A DNA stretch of 64,000 nucleotides from Janthinobacterium violaceinigrum (GCF_009208555.1 NZ_WFLI01000008.1:156413-220412); one strand, 5' to 3'. Positions 9,458 through 22,063 are shown, numbered from the stretch's first letter. Program-made: numbers and translations. Notes: generated from the letters alone by a model not told the origin.

Positions 9458-11613
9458 TTAACTTCGCCTTTCTTTTTCTCTTCAAAAATTAATGCAACGA
9501 CAGCTCCAGAAGCCTCTTGTGGCAGGCCAACATCAGCAGCTTCAGGGAATTGAATACTGCCATTTGAAAGTTCCATAACGAGATTGGCGTAATATAGCCC
9601 TAATCCCATACCTTCAGGCCTTCTAGTCACAAAGGGCTGAACCAGCGCAGCAGGTGGATCAACGAATCCTGGTCCGTTGTCTCCTATAGCGATTCCAAAT
9701 CCTCCGCCCTCGGACTCAAACGTAGTGATAAAAATTTTTCGTTTGAAAGGAGGCGTTTCACCTTGACTCTCTGGATATCTGACTCGTAACCAATAGAAGG
9801 AATTGTCTAATAAGTTGTTAAGCACTCCCAAAACTAGGCTTAGCGATACAGAAATTTCACGATCTTGAGCTTTTCCGTCCAGAAGAGGGCAAACCAAGTT
9901 AATTTTATGAAATGAGAACCGAAGAAGATTTATATCTCGTGCACGCTTAACCAGCGTTGACACCTTAATTTTTTCTCGATCGTTCTTTCTCAAGAGACCG
10001 GCGAAGCCGTCAAACAATTTTGTAAGTGACTGCGTCTGTTCCTTCAGTTGCTCAATTGGAAGTTGCTTCTCCATCCCAGAGTGAAGAACTCGTACACCTC
10101 GCTCAATTTCGTGGAAAACGACCGCCAACCCAAGTCCCGAGAGTCCGGCTTGCAACATTGTCTCTTGGAAACTTGTGAACTCTGCCTCTATTCTAGCGAT
10201 AACTGGTTCAAAGGTACTTGAAAGTTTGTGTGTGCTCGCAAGGCGACGCAAGTCATGGATAGGTGCATTAATTGAATAAGTAGGCTCTGGCGTATCGCTT
10301 TTAAGAATTCTACGTAAAGATTCCTTATCTGCGCGTCGCTCAATTTCAAATATTGAGATTGCACCAAGTACTACTTTTTTTAATCGTTCCAACGCATCCG
10401 AGTCGGAGAATCCTTCACGATTTGTTTTCTCTGTTAAACCATTACTCGAATGCTGATGCAAATGAACCGCACCGACAACAATGTTCCGGCTTATACGCGC
10501 CGCCGGGACATTTATTCTACGAAGGTCTAATCCCAGCCAGTCATCTCCGCGCTCACCATAGTTGTAAACGCGCACCCCATCTCGATAAACGCGAATGCCC
10601 CCACTTTCATCTAGGAATAATTTGATAAGCTGTGTCTCTGGCATTCGCGCCAGAACCTCTTTGTCCCTGTCGAAGACATAAAATTCACCTGAAATTGGGC
10701 CAATGCCATCCAAGTAGGCAGCATCGACTAAGATACGCTTATCTCTTACTGATGTGGAGTCGCCCATCAAATCCCGAGTATTGTCACGAACTAGCAATCG
10801 CGTTGCGTGGGTATCAGCCACTCGTCCATCCAGCTTTACTCCCTTTAGACGATTTTCAAATTCATATTTCCAGCTAAATTCGCCGTCCTTATTAAGCTCG
10901 AATTTGAATCGCCATATCGCACGTTCAAGGATATCTTGGTAGCTCGGAATTCCCGCAAGATCGTCTTCTCGACCAGGTACTTTCAGATCAACTTCAAAGT
11001 CGCTAGGCCCGCCGAAAGGTGAGCATATAGAGGTAACTTGACGATACATTCGTCGAACATCTCCTCTTGTCCAGTCCTTCTGGCGTAGTTTTCCGATCCA
11101 AATTCTTGTTCCGTAAGTTTTTTCTTCAAAGGTCTTTGGTGAGCGTTTTTCAATCACAACCTGAGCATCGGACAAAAAATTCTGTTTTGACAGTTCTTCC
11201 CAATCAATCTGAACAACAGACTCGTAGTCTTCTCCGCGCTTGCGAGTTATCAACTTAATAATATCGCCTAACTTATGAACTGCAAATCTTCCTAAACCTT
11301 TTTCCCCGAGTGGTAGTCGCCCAAATATTTTAGACCTCTGATTTGACTGCTTAGCTAAGAGTTTATGGTCCGCGCCTGGCACCAACCATATGTCTCGAAT
11401 ATCTTCAAATGACATTCCATGACCATCATCTCGAACTAAAATACTTGGATTCGCTGCCTCCAGATTTAGTGTTAGTGAAACGTGCGTAGCATCGGCGTCA
11501 TACGCATTTTTGACTAACTCAAAAAGTGCAAGACGAGGGCTGCCAATCAGCTGATCTCCTAAAAGGACTAGCAAGCGTGCTTTGGGTCGGAATGAGTGGG
11601 CATTGTTAGGCAT
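9454..11613 (-). CDS. Large protein with two GHKL ATPase modules (paraMORC/histidine-kinase-like)
   Basis: 719 residues. The N-terminal module is a Hsp90/MutL-like GHKL ATPase: N-box Asn36 in FELVKNAYDADATHV, G1 box VRDDGHGMS (near 61) and G2 box LGEKGLGRFAVHKLG (near 102). The C-terminal part reads like a histidine kinase: FHEIERG with candidate phospho-acceptor His501, N-box LNNLLDNSFYWL (near 598), DNGPGF (near 645) and the G-loop GMGLGLYYANL (near 668). Double GHKL proteins of this sort next to methylases and Vsr nucleases belong to what has been described as MORC/paraMORC-type restriction-associated ATPases. It is the first gene of a two-gene leftward operon. Codon use is A/T-richer than the flanks. 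Confidence 0.8.
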   Translation of the reverse strand: MPNNAHSFRPKARLLVLLGDQLIGSPRLALFELVKNAYDADATHVSLTLNLEAANPSILVRDDGHGMSFEDIRDIWLVPGADHKLLAKQSNQRSKIFGRLPLGEKGLGRFAVHKLGDIIKLITRKRGEDYESVVQIDWEELSKQNFLSDAQVVIEKRSPKTFEEKTYGTRIWIGKLRQKDWTRGDVRRMYRQVTSICSPFGGPSDFEVDLKVPGREDDLAGIPSYQDILERAIWRFKFELNKDGEFSWKYEFENRLKGVKLDGRVADTHATRLLVRDNTRDLMGDSTSVRDKRILVDAAYLDGIGPISGEFYVFDRDKEVLARMPETQLIKLFLDESGGIRVYRDGVRVYNYGERGDDWLGLDLRRINVPAARISRNIVVGAVHLHQHSSNGLTEKTNREGFSDSDALERLKKVVLGAISIFEIERRADKESLRRILKSDTPEPTYSINAPIHDLRRLASTHKLSSTFEPVIARIEAEFTSFQETMLQAGLSGLGLAVVFHEIERGVRVLHSGMEKQLPIEQLKEQTQSLTKLFDGFAGLLRKNDREKIKVSTLVKRARDINLLRFSFHKINLVCPLLDGKAQDREISVSLSLVLGVLNNLLDNSFYWLRVRYPESQGETPPFKRKIFITTFESEGGGFGIAIGDNGPGFVDPPAALVQPFVTRRPEGMGLGLYYANLVMELSNGSIQFPEAADVGLPQEASGAVVALIFEEKKKGEVK

Positions 11614-11994
11614 GAGTGATCCTTAGTATATGGGAAAGCCCGGGTCAAGGCAAAGGGATAAGCACCGCTGATTAACTCATCGGGGCATTGTCCCCTCCGC
11701 CGGACCGACCTGAGACAATAATTCTACTTTCATCACCGGTGAGCCCTTATAAAAAAGAGCTTGTCCGACCTTGAATACGACGCCAAAAAAATTGACGCAG
11801 CGCGATCCCTTTTTGAGCGAGATTACTGCGTGACGCCATGGGGTAAACTTAACGGGCTTGATCCGTCATGCTGGCCGGCCGGTGTATCGGAATGTATACT
11901 GACGTGCCCTAATCGCCACTTCGACTCGCTGTTACCATTCCCAGACTTTACCTGATACGCTGAACGTGCTGTACAGGTAGTGCGGCTGGCCGAT
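11614..11994. other. Intergenic stretch between defence module and gyrB
   Basis: It holds the promoter side of the dual-GHKL operon and a 64-codon plus-strand frame (11761-11955, TTG start) that I do not recognise and do not call as a gene. A small GGGG/CCCC hairpin lies near 11685. Its composition is intermediate between the island and the backbone, so it may be the right edge of the insertion. No attachment repeats were found. Confidence 0.4.
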
Positions 11995-12021
11995 TATAAA
12001 AAGGCGACACACTGTGTCGCC
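11995..12021 (-). terminator. gyrB terminator
   Basis: GGCGACACACTGTGTCGCC is a perfect inverted repeat. On the minus strand it is followed by a run of T residues (TTTTTATAA). It starts about 20 bases downstream of the gyrB stop. Confidence 0.75.
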
Positions 12022-12040
12022 CAATTATCCAAAATATTGC

Positions 12041-14675
<2,635 letters not shown>

Positions 14676-14691
14676 GTCACTGCTGTGGTCT

Positions 14692-15798
14692 TTAGATGCG
14701 CATCGGCATGACGACATACTTGAAGTCGGCGTTGTCAGGGATGGAAATCAGTGCGGACGAGTTCGAATCGCCCAGCGCGATGTTGACGTATTCGCATTTC
14801 AGGTTGTTCAGCACGTCCAGCAGATACGTCACGTTGAAGCCGATGTCGACGGAGTCGCCGCCGTAGTCGATTTCCAGTTCCTCGACAGCTTCTTCCTGGT
14901 CCGCATTGGTCGAGCTGATCTTCATGCTGCCCGGGGTGATGATGCAGCGCACGCCCTTGAACTTGTCGCTGGTCATGATGGCGGCACGTTGCAGCGAACG
15001 CAGCAGCTCATCGCGGCCGATCGTGAAGTCGTTCTTGTAACCTTTAGGAATCACGCGCGTGTAGTCGGGGAACTTGCCTTCCACCAGCTTCGAGATCAGC
15101 TCGATGTCGGCAAAGGTCAGTTTCACCTGGTTGGCGGCGATGTCCAGCTGCACCGGTTCATCGTTCTCTTCCAGCAGGCGCTGCAGTTCGATGATGGTCT
15201 TGCGTGGAATAATCACTTCCTGGCGCGCAAATGTCTGCTCGGTGGCCACCTGGCAAAACGCCAGGCGGTGGCCGTCGGTGGCCACGGCGATCACATTATT
15301 GCCATCCAGAACCAGCAGCAAGCCGTTCAGGTAGTAGCGGATGTCTTGCTGCGCCATCGAGAAATGCACCATGTTGAACAGGTGCTTCAAGGTTTTCTGG
15401 GGCAGGGTGACGGACGCGTTGTAGCTTTCCGCTTGTTGCACGGTTGGAAACTCTTCCGCTGCCAGGGTTTGCAGGGCGAAGCGCGACTTGCCCGTTTGCA
15501 CGGTCAGGCGCTTGTTCAGCAGGGTCATCGTGACGTCGCCCGATTCGGGCAGGGCGCGCAGAATGTCCAGCAGCTTGCGCGCGGCCACGGTGGTGCCCGT
15601 GACGTCTGCGCCGGAGCCGATTTCCGCGTGCGTGGTGATCTGCACTTCGGTGTCGGTCGACAGGAAGGAGACATTTTCACCGTCTTTGCGGATGAGGATA
15701 TTGGCCAGAATCGGCATAGTGTGCCGACGCTCGACAATACCGCTCACGATCTGCAGTGGCCGGAGAAGGGTATCTCGGGTGGTTTTGACCAATTGCAT
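14692..15798 (-). CDS. dnaN: DNA polymerase III beta subunit (sliding clamp)
   Basis: This 368-residue processivity clamp for the replicative polymerase has the usual three repeated clamp domains. Typical features are the N-terminus MQLVKTTRDTLLRPL, ERRHTMPILANILI, and the C-terminal peptide-binding end VVMPMRI. The longer frame to 15846 is rejected because MQLVK matches the family start. It lies 141 bases downstream of dnaA in the same direction; no clear terminator separates them, so they may be co-transcribed from the dnaA promoter as in other bacteria. Confidence 0.98.
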   Translation of the reverse strand: MQLVKTTRDTLLRPLQIVSGIVERRHTMPILANILIRKDGENVSFLSTDTEVQITTHAEIGSGADVTGTTVAARKLLDILRALPESGDVTMTLLNKRLTVQTGKSRFALQTLAAEEFPTVQQAESYNASVTLPQKTLKHLFNMVHFSMAQQDIRYYLNGLLLVLDGNNVIAVATDGHRLAFCQVATEQTFARQEVIIPRKTIIELQRLLEENDEPVQLDIAANQVKLTFADIELISKLVEGKFPDYTRVIPKGYKNDFTIGRDELLRSLQRAAIMTSDKFKGVRCIITPGSMKISSTNADQEEAVEELEIDYGGDSVDIGFNVTYLLDVLNNLKCEYVNIALGDSNSSALISIPDNADFKYVVMPMRI

Positions 15799-15939
15799 AT
15801 TTATCCTCAATGTATAGGTATGAAGTTTAACGTAGTAATTTAACAATCATTGCATGGGGAACCCCGGCAGACCAGCTGCGGCGCTCTCCCAGATAATAAG
15901 GGTAAAGCACGTTTTGAGCCAGTCTTGCCCAAGCGGCGC

Positions 15940-17334
15940 TTAACCCTTCAATGTTTGTTCCAGCACATGCAATTCATGGTTGCATTCCGGGTTCTTGGTG
16001 CGGTCCAGCGCGATCTTGCGCACGGCATGCAGCACCGTGGTGTGGTCGCGGCCGCCGAACAGCTCGCCGATTTCCGGCAGGCTCTTCTGTGTCAATTCCT
16101 TGGCCAGGTACATGGCGATCTGGCGCGGCCGGGCGATATTCGCGGGGCGGCGCTTCGAATACATGTCGGCAACCTTGATATTGAAGAAGTCGGCCACCGT
16201 CTTCTGGATGTTTTCCACGGAAATCTGGCGGTTCTGCACCGACAGCAAGTCCTTCAGGGCTTCCTTGACGATATCGATGGTGATGTCTTTGCCATGGAAA
16301 CGCGAGTACGCCAGGATCTTGCGCAGTGCGCCTTCCAGCTCGCGCACGTTCGAGCGCAAGTGCTTGGCGACAAAGAACGCCACGTCATCCGAGAAAGTCA
16401 CGCCTTCCTGCTTGGCTTTTTTCAACAGAATGGCCACGCGCATTTCCAGTTCCGGCGGTTCGATGGCCACCGTCAAGCCCGAGTCGAAGCGCGAAATCAG
16501 GCGGTCGTCCATGCCCGTGATTTCCTTCGGATACGTATCCGAGGTGATGATGATTTGTTTCTTAGCGGCAATTAATGCCTCGAACGCATAGAAAAACTCT
16601 TCCTGCGTGCGGCTCTTGCCGCCAAAGAATTGAATATCATCGATCAACAGCATGTCGAGCGAGTGGTAATAGTGCTTGAAGTCGTCGAAACCCTTGCGCT
16701 GGTAAGCGGTCACTACGTCGCGAACGTACTGTTCTGCGTGAATGTAGCGGATCTTTGCGCCCGGATTGTCGGCCATTACCTGGTTGCCGATGGCGTGGAT
16801 CAAGTGGGTCTTGCCCAGACCGACGCCGCCGTAGAAGAACAGCGGGTTGTACGACACGCCCGGGTTGTTCGCCACCTGGATGGCGGCGGCGCGCGCCAGC
16901 TGGTTGGCCTTACCGGTCACGAAACTGTCGAAGGTCAGGTCGGTGTTGATGCGGCTCTGTTCGCGGCGCGGCGCGGCGCCGATGCTCAGTTCCGGCACGC
17001 TGGGCTGCGGCTCCGCGGCGCGCGCGCTGGGCGCGCCGCCATTCGGATCGCTGGCCGGGGTGCTGGCGGCAACGGGTTTCTTCGGCAGGGCCAGGCGCGG
17101 GTCGAGCACGAACTGCACTTCCGTGGGCGCTTCGAAGTACTGAATGGCCAGGGCAGTGATGCGGCTGGCGAACTGGGTCTTGACCCAATCGAGCTTGAAG
17201 CGATTGGGCGCAGCAATGCGCAGCTTGCCCTCTTCGTAATCGAGAGGGATAAGCGGTTTGATCCACGCACTGAATTGTTGCGGTGTCAGCTCCAGTTCCA
17301 ACTGCGCGGAACAGGCCTGCCAGAAATTATCCAT
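15940..17334 (-). CDS. dnaA: Chromosomal replication initiator DnaA
   Basis: 464 residues with the four DnaA domains: domain I ([25 protein letters not shown]), an Ala/Pro-rich linker (about 90-130), the AAA+ domain with Walker [11 protein letters not shown] and Walker [10 protein letters not shown], and the domain IV helix-turn-helix with the DnaA signature ending in [15 protein letters not shown]. It binds DnaA boxes and melts the origin. The upstream region, shared with rpmH on the other strand, contains a perfect DnaA box, consistent with autoregulation and origin function. Confidence 0.98.
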   Translation of the reverse strand: MDNFWQACSAQLELELTPQQFSAWIKPLIPLDYEEGKLRIAAPNRFKLDWVKTQFASRITALAIQYFEAPTEVQFVLDPRLALPKKPVAASTPASDPNGGAPSARAAEPQPSVPELSIGAAPRREQSRINTDLTFDSFVTGKANQLARAAAIQVANNPGVSYNPLFFYGGVGLGKTHLIHAIGNQVMADNPGAKIRYIHAEQYVRDVVTAYQRKGFDDFKHYYHSLDMLLIDDIQFFGGKSRTQEEFFYAFEALIAAKKQIIITSDTYPKEITGMDDRLISRFDSGLTVAIEPPELEMRVAILLKKAKQEGVTFSDDVAFFVAKHLRSNVRELEGALRKILAYSRFHGKDITIDIVKEALKDLLSVQNRQISVENIQKTVADFFNIKVADMYSKRRPANIARPRQIAMYLAKELTQKSLPEIGELFGGRDHTTVLHAVRKIALDRTKNPECNHELHVLEQTLKG

Positions 17335-17847
17335 GTATGTCTATGTGAAAAGGTGTGGGAGGGCGTATCGATTCTGCCCTGCGGTCACCGTGTTGCAAGG
17401 CCGGCGTCGCGCGAGGGCTCGCCACACGTAACGCGCTATTCTACTCCCGACTGCGAAAGTTATCCACAGGCACGGCTGTTATTTTTGTGTGGCGGGGTGG
17501 GGCGCCGTGTGCATAAGAGGCGACTTATCCCCCGGTTATCCCGTGACAGGCAGTGCTGGCGCGGCCTGCGGCGGGGCCTTGCCGGCAGGCGGAGCCCGGC
17601 GCGCAAATTTCTTGGCGATCACGGCAATCCTTGACAAGAGGGGGGCATATGCTGAATAATTCAGGGTTCCCCGCCCGTATTCCGTGTTTATTCATTTGGA
17701 ACGACAATATGGACTAAGCGTGGATTAAGCGGGCGATGAGATTGGCCAGCTTGTGCCTTGGCATAAGTGCGCGATTGTCATTGGCACCAAAAACTGACGG
17801 GACGTCAGACCCGATTTTGCATTTTTTTTGTTTTTAGCGAGACCAAC
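17335..17847. other. Probable oriC region between dnaA and rpmH
   Basis: 513 bases with no gene, between the divergent dnaA and rpmH genes. It contains a perfect DnaA box TTATCCACA at 17460-17468, two relaxed boxes (TTATCCCCC at 17525-17533, TTATCCCGT at 17536-17544) and a T-rich stretch near 17817-17836 that could be an unwinding element. Only one box is canonical, so the full box cluster may extend elsewhere. The location and neighbours are the classic ones for a bacterial origin. Confidence 0.7.
17631..17660 (+). promoter_or_regulatory. Sigma-70 promoter for the rpmH-rnpA operon
   Basis: TTGACA at 17631-17636 is a perfect -35. AATAAT at 17655-17660 is a near-consensus -10 with an 18-base spacer. 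Transcription would start about 180 bases upstream of rpmH, giving a long leader. Confidence 0.6.
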
Positions 17848-17982
17848 ATGAAACGTACTTACCAACCTTCCGTCGTTCGCCGCAAGCGTACGCACGGCTT
17901 CCGCGCTCGTATGGCTACCCGTGGTGGCCGTGATGTGCTCAACGCACGTCGCGCAAAGGGCCGCAAACGTCTGGCCGTCTAG
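17848..17982 (+). CDS. rpmH: 50S ribosomal protein L34
   Basis: This is the 44-residue, highly basic L34 protein ([20 protein letters not shown] at the N-terminus, ending GRKRLAV), matching the family over its whole length. The frame extends upstream to 17767, but the family start is the ATG at 17848. It is the first gene of the conserved rpmH-rnpA-yidD-yidC cluster on the rightward side of the origin. Confidence 0.98.
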   Translation: MKRTYQPSVVRRKRTHGFRARMATRGGRDVLNARRAKGRKRLAV

Positions 17983-17984
17983 GC

Positions 17985-18443
17985 TTGTCGTTGACAGCTG
18001 ATCGCGTGGCTAGCTGTACTCCAGTCGGCAATCAACGCGAAGGTTCACACGACTTCGCGCGCGTTCGGCGTATCGTTAAAACGGATGAATTTTCATCCGT
18101 TTTTCGTTTGCGCCCTTCGCAAAAAACAGCGCATTTTGTGCTGTACACCCGACACAATCAATTGCCGCATGCGCGGCTGGGCGTCGTTGTGGCCAAGCGT
18201 TTCGCGCCGCGCGCGGCGACCCGCAACACGATCAAGCGCGTGACGCGCGAGCTGTTTCGCAACAGCGCGATGCCGCCGGTCGACTGCGTGGTGCGTTTGT
18301 CGCGCGCCGTCAACAGCAAGGATGGCCCGGCCACCACGACCCGGCTCAAAGCCGAGCTGCGTGAAGAATTGAGCCGCCTGTTCGCGGCGCAAATCGCCGC
18401 CCAGGCCCGTTCTGTTGCTGCGCCACCACCGTCCGCGCCATGA
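17985..18443 (+). CDS. rnpA: Ribonuclease P protein component
   Basis: The protein subunit of RNase P, which supports the RNA component in maturing tRNA 5' ends. The conserved core runs from [14 protein letters not shown] through [28 protein letters not shown], with the RNR-like basic motif as RNTIKR. The C-terminus is an Ala/Pro-rich tail. The start is uncertain: TTG at 17985 opens the frame and GTG at 18006 is an alternative giving a protein seven residues shorter; neither has a strong ribosome-binding site. The stop overlaps the yidD start by four bases. Confidence 0.93.
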   Translation: MSLTADRVASCTPVGNQREGSHDFARVRRIVKTDEFSSVFRLRPSQKTAHFVLYTRHNQLPHARLGVVVAKRFAPRAATRNTIKRVTRELFRNSAMPPVDCVVRLSRAVNSKDGPATTTRLKAELREELSRLFAAQIAAQARSVAAPPPSAP

Positions 18444-18700
18444 AAACCCTGCTGCTGTTCCTGCTGCGTGCTTATCAGTTGCTGATCAGCCCCATGCTGG
18501 GACAGAATTGCCGTTTCTATCCGAGTTGTTCGCATTACGCGATGGAAGCGCTGCGCGTGCACGGTACTGCCAAGGGCAGCCTGCTGGCTGCCAAGCGCCT
18601 GTGCCGTTGCCACCCCTGGAATGAAGGGGGCGTCGACCCGGTGCCGCCGGCCGACGCTAAACAATCTTCAACGACCGCTTGCGGTTGCAACCACTCCTGA
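18440..18700 (+). CDS. yidD: Membrane protein insertion efficiency factor YidD
   Basis: This 86-residue member of the YidD family assists membrane-protein insertion. It has an N-terminal amphipathic or hydrophobic helix ([18 protein letters not shown]) and the family signature [15 protein letters not shown], followed by RLCRCHPW. It is translationally coupled to rnpA (ATGA overlap) and lies just upstream of yidC, the standard arrangement. The tail adds an extra Cys pair (ACGC). Confidence 0.95.
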   Translation: MKTLLLFLLRAYQLLISPMLGQNCRFYPSCSHYAMEALRVHGTAKGSLLAAKRLCRCHPWNEGGVDPVPPADAKQSSTTACGCNHS

Positions 18701-18711
18701 CAAATACCCTA

Positions 18712-20442
18712 ATGGATATCAATAAACGTACCATCCTGTGGATCGTGTTTTCCGTCTCGCTGGTAATTCTCTGGAACGAATGGATGATCTCGAACGGCAA
18801 GCCGTCGATGTTCTCCGCGAACACGGAACAAACCGCCAAGGCGCCTGCGACCCCTGCCAAGACGGCCGCTGTGTCGGCTGCGGCAGGCGTGCCTGCCCTG
18901 CCGGGTGAGGCTGTCGATCCCGCCGCGTTCAAGCGCGAAGTGATTACCATCACCACCGACGTCATCAAGGTCGACATCGACACCCTGGGCGGCCAGGTCA
19001 AGCGTCTGGAATTGCTGAAATTCAAGGGCGCGGGCAATCCGGGCTGGTTTGGCGGCTGCTTCGGCCTGTTCAAATGGTGCCAGCCTGACGACGGCAAGCA
19101 AAACGAAGTGCTGTTCGACGAAGGCGCAAACCATACCTACCTGGCGCAATCGGGCCTGGTCGGCGGTCCCTTCCCTACGCACGCGAGCGGTTTCACCGTG
19201 CAGCCGGGCGTACGCACCCTGGCCGATGGCAAGCAGATTCAACTGGTGATGGAAGCCGTCGAAGGCGGCGTCAAGCTGACCAAGACGTTTACCTTCAAGC
19301 GCGGCGACTACGTCATCGACGTGCGCCACGACGTGGCCAACGTGGGCGCTGCGCCCGTCACGCCGCAGCTGTATCTGCAACTGACGCATGACGGCAACAA
19401 GCCCGTCGGCGACTCGTTCTTCAACAGTAGCTTCACGGGCCCGACCCTGTACACGCCGCAAGACAAGTACCAGAAGCTGACGTTCGAGAAAATCGAAAAA
19501 GCAGCCGTGGAAGACGAGAAGAAGGGCAACGACAACGCCATGAAGGCGCTGCACCCGGCCACGGCAAATGGCGGCTGGTTTGCGATTTCGCAACACTTCT
19601 TCGTGTCGGCCTTCGTTCCGCCTGAAAACGCCAAGCGCGACATCTTCACGAAGAAGGTCGGCACCAACCTGTACGCCATCGGCAACGTGCTGCCTCTGCC
19701 TACCCTGGCGCCGGGCGCTTCGGCCAGCATGGACAGCAAGCTGTACTCGGGTCCGCAAATCGCCCACTTGCTGGAAAACGTCTCGCCTGGCCTGGAACTG
19801 GTCAAGGATTACGGCTGGCTGACCATCATCGCCAAGCCGATGTTCTGGGTCATGGAACAGATCCACAGCGTGCTGGGCAACTGGGGCTGGACCATCATCG
19901 CCTTCACGATCCTGATCAAGCTGCTGTTCTTCCCGCTGTCGGCCGCCGGCTACCGCAGCATGGCCAAGATGAAACTGGTCACGCCGAAGATGCAAGCGAT
20001 CCGCGAACGCTTCAAGGGCGATCCGCAAAAGATGAACCAGGCCACGATGGAGCTGTACAAGACGGAAAAAATCAATCCGCTGGGTGGCTGCCTGCCGATC
20101 CTGATCCAGATGCCCGTGTTTATCGCGCTGTACTGGGTCTTGAACGCGTCCGTGGAAATCCGCGGTGCGCCATGGATCGGCTGGATCACGGACCTGGCCC
20201 AGCATGACCCATGGTGCATCCTGCCCGTGCTGTACGCGATCTCGATGTTCATCACCACCAAGCTGAACCCGGCGCCGGCCGATCCGATGCAAGCGAAGAT
20301 GATGCTGTTCATGCCACTGGCATTCTCGGTGATGTTCTTCTTCTTCCCGTCGGGCTTGGTACTCTACTGGGTCGTCAACAACGTCCTGTCGATCGGCCAG
20401 CAATGGGTGATCACCAAGAAATACGCGCCAGCCGTCAAGTAA
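18712..20442 (+). CDS. yidC: Membrane protein insertase YidC
   Basis: This 576-residue Gram-negative YidC/Oxa1 insertase has an N-terminal signal-anchor (INKRTILWIVFSVSLVILW) and a large periplasmic domain (about 60-350). The C-terminal five-helix insertase core includes YRSMAKMKLVTPKMQAI and the hydrophilic-groove helices (LGGCLPILIQMPVFIALYW, FFPSGLVLYWVVNNVL). It inserts membrane proteins with or without Sec. The ATG at 18712 (MDINKR) is preferred to the upstream frame start at 18679 because it matches the family N-terminus. Confidence 0.98.
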   Translation: MDINKRTILWIVFSVSLVILWNEWMISNGKPSMFSANTEQTAKAPATPAKTAAVSAAAGVPALPGEAVDPAAFKREVITITTDVIKVDIDTLGGQVKRLELLKFKGAGNPGWFGGCFGLFKWCQPDDGKQNEVLFDEGANHTYLAQSGLVGGPFPTHASGFTVQPGVRTLADGKQIQLVMEAVEGGVKLTKTFTFKRGDYVIDVRHDVANVGAAPVTPQLYLQLTHDGNKPVGDSFFNSSFTGPTLYTPQDKYQKLTFEKIEKAAVEDEKKGNDNAMKALHPATANGGWFAISQHFFVSAFVPPENAKRDIFTKKVGTNLYAIGNVLPLPTLAPGASASMDSKLYSGPQIAHLLENVSPGLELVKDYGWLTIIAKPMFWVMEQIHSVLGNWGWTIIAFTILIKLLFFPLSAAGYRSMAKMKLVTPKMQAIRERFKGDPQKMNQATMELYKTEKINPLGGCLPILIQMPVFIALYWVLNASVEIRGAPWIGWITDLAQHDPWCILPVLYAISMFITTKLNPAPADPMQAKMMLFMPLAFSVMFFFFPSGLVLYWVVNNVLSIGQQWVITKKYAPAVK

Positions 20443-20460
20443 GTCCGGCCAGCGACCAGA

Positions 20461-20488
20461 AAGCCCGCCTCGCGCGGGCTTTTTTTTG
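20461..20488 (+). terminator. yidC operon terminator
   Basis: AAGCCCGC and GCGGGCTT pair around a five-base loop (CTCGC) and are followed by seven T residues, a classic intrinsic terminator about 20 bases after the yidC stop. Confidence 0.85.
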
Positions 20489-20520
20489 ACATCGTACCCA
20501 ATGGGCACGATGTCAAAAAA
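20481..20520. terminator. Long perfect inverted repeat, possible bidirectional terminator
   Basis: GACATCGT (20488-20495) and ACGATGTC (20507-20514) pair, with the inner CCC/GGG closing further. The outer T7 and A6 runs extend the stem and would supply a U-tract on either strand. It directly follows the yidC terminator and insulates mnmE. Confidence 0.5.
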
Positions 20521-20625
20521 GTGGGTTTTGCCGGTTTTCCACATACCTCCCCTTCATGTGCACCCGGTCTGTCGCTGAAAATACCGTGGCTCCTGCAGCC
20601 TTCCCGAATACACTACAATTAGCCC

Positions 20626-22005
20626 ATGAAACTCGACTCTTCCCCTATCGCCGCCATCGCCACCGCTCCCGGGCGCGGCGGCATCGGCGTGGTACGCGCC
20701 TCCGGCAAAAATCTCGCTCCCCTGATGACGGCCCTGTTCGGCGCGCAGCAGCTGAAACCGCGCCACGCCACCTACCTGCCGTTTACGGACGGCGACGGCG
20801 CCATCATCGACCAGGGCATTGCCCTGCATTTCAAGGGCCCCCATTCGTACACGGGCGAAGACGTGCTGGAATTGCAGGGCCACGGCGGCCCCGTGGTGCT
20901 GCAGCTGCTGCTGGCGCGCGTGCTGGAAGCGGGCCGGGACAGCGGCTTGCGCCTGGCCGAACCGGGCGAATTCACGCGCCGCGCCTTCCTCAATGACAAG
21001 CTGGACCTGGCGCAGGCGGAAGCCGTGGCCGACCTGATCGACGCTTCCACGGAAGCGGCCGCCAAGTCCGCCTCGCAATCGCTGTCGGGCGCGTTCTCGA
21101 ACACCATCCACGCGCTGGTGGAGCAGGTGACGGGCTTGCGCATGCTGGTCGAGGCGACCCTGGACTTCCCGGAAGAAGAGATCGACTTCCTGGAAAAATC
21201 AAATGCGCGCGGCCAGCTGAAAGCCGTCATCGAAGCCCTGAACAAAGTGTTTGCGCAGGCGGCGCAGGGCGCGCTGCTGCGCGAAGGTCTCAATGTCGTG
21301 CTGGCGGGCCAGCCGAACGTGGGCAAATCGTCGCTGCTGAACGCGCTGGCGGGCGCCGACGTGGCCATCGTCACGCCGATTGCCGGCACCACGCGCGACA
21401 AGGTCAGCGAAACCATCCAGATCGAGGGCATTCCGCTCAACATCATCGACACGGCCGGCATCCGCAGCGCGGGCGAGACCATCGACGCCGTCGAGCGCAT
21501 CGGCATCGAGCGCACCTGGGGCGAAATCGGCAAGGCCGACGTCATCCTGCACCTGCTCGATGCCGACCACGGCCCCACCCTGGCCGACGAAACCATCGTT
21601 GCCGCCTTCCCCGAAGGCGTGCCCGTGGTGCGCGTGTGGAACAAGATCGACCTCTCGGGCCACAAGCCCAGCGTCGACAGCTTGCCGGACGCCACGCACG
21701 TCTACCTGTCGGCGCACGAGCACGTCGGCATCGATTTGCTGCGCGCCGAGCTGCTGCGCATCGCCGGCTGGCAACAGACGGGCGAGTCGCTGTTCCTCGC
21801 GCGCGAACGCCATTTGATCGCGCTCAAGTCGGCCGGCAAGCATTTGAATATCGCGGCCGCGCACGCGGCGCAGGACGACCAGTCGCTGGACCTGTTCGCG
21901 GAAGAGCTGCGCCTGGCGCAGGTGCAGCTGTCGAGCATCACGGGCGAGTTTTCGCCCGACGATCTGCTGGGCGTGATCTTCAGCCGTTTCTGTATCGGCA
22001 AGTAA
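20626..22005 (+). CDS. mnmE: tRNA modification GTPase MnmE (TrmE)
   Basis: This 459-residue GTPase, with MnmG, installs cmnm5 groups on U34 of certain tRNAs. It has the N-terminal formyl-THF-binding domain ([17 protein letters not shown]) and a helical middle. The inserted Ras-like G domain has G1 GQPNVGKSS (near 228), GTTRD, DTAGIR and NKID. The C-terminal zinc-independent catalytic motif is FCIGK. Its place after yidC is conserved. Confidence 0.97.
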   Translation: MKLDSSPIAAIATAPGRGGIGVVRASGKNLAPLMTALFGAQQLKPRHATYLPFTDGDGAIIDQGIALHFKGPHSYTGEDVLELQGHGGPVVLQLLLARVLEAGRDSGLRLAEPGEFTRRAFLNDKLDLAQAEAVADLIDASTEAAAKSASQSLSGAFSNTIHALVEQVTGLRMLVEATLDFPEEEIDFLEKSNARGQLKAVIEALNKVFAQAAQGALLREGLNVVLAGQPNVGKSSLLNALAGADVAIVTPIAGTTRDKVSETIQIEGIPLNIIDTAGIRSAGETIDAVERIGIERTWGEIGKADVILHLLDADHGPTLADETIVAAFPEGVPVVRVWNKIDLSGHKPSVDSLPDATHVYLSAHEHVGIDLLRAELLRIAGWQQTGESLFLARERHLIALKSAGKHLNIAAAHAAQDDQSLDLFAEELRLAQVQLSSITGEFSPDDLLGVIFSRFCIGK

Positions 22006-22063
22006 GCGCACTATCAGACTTTCCGGTGGCCAGTCCTGGCCGCTCTTTCTGCTCTTTCCAGCA

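Noticed and set aside
11761..11955. 64-codon frame in the gap before gyrB
   Set aside because: TTG start, no ribosome-binding site, no recognised family; could be a remnant but nothing supports a gene.
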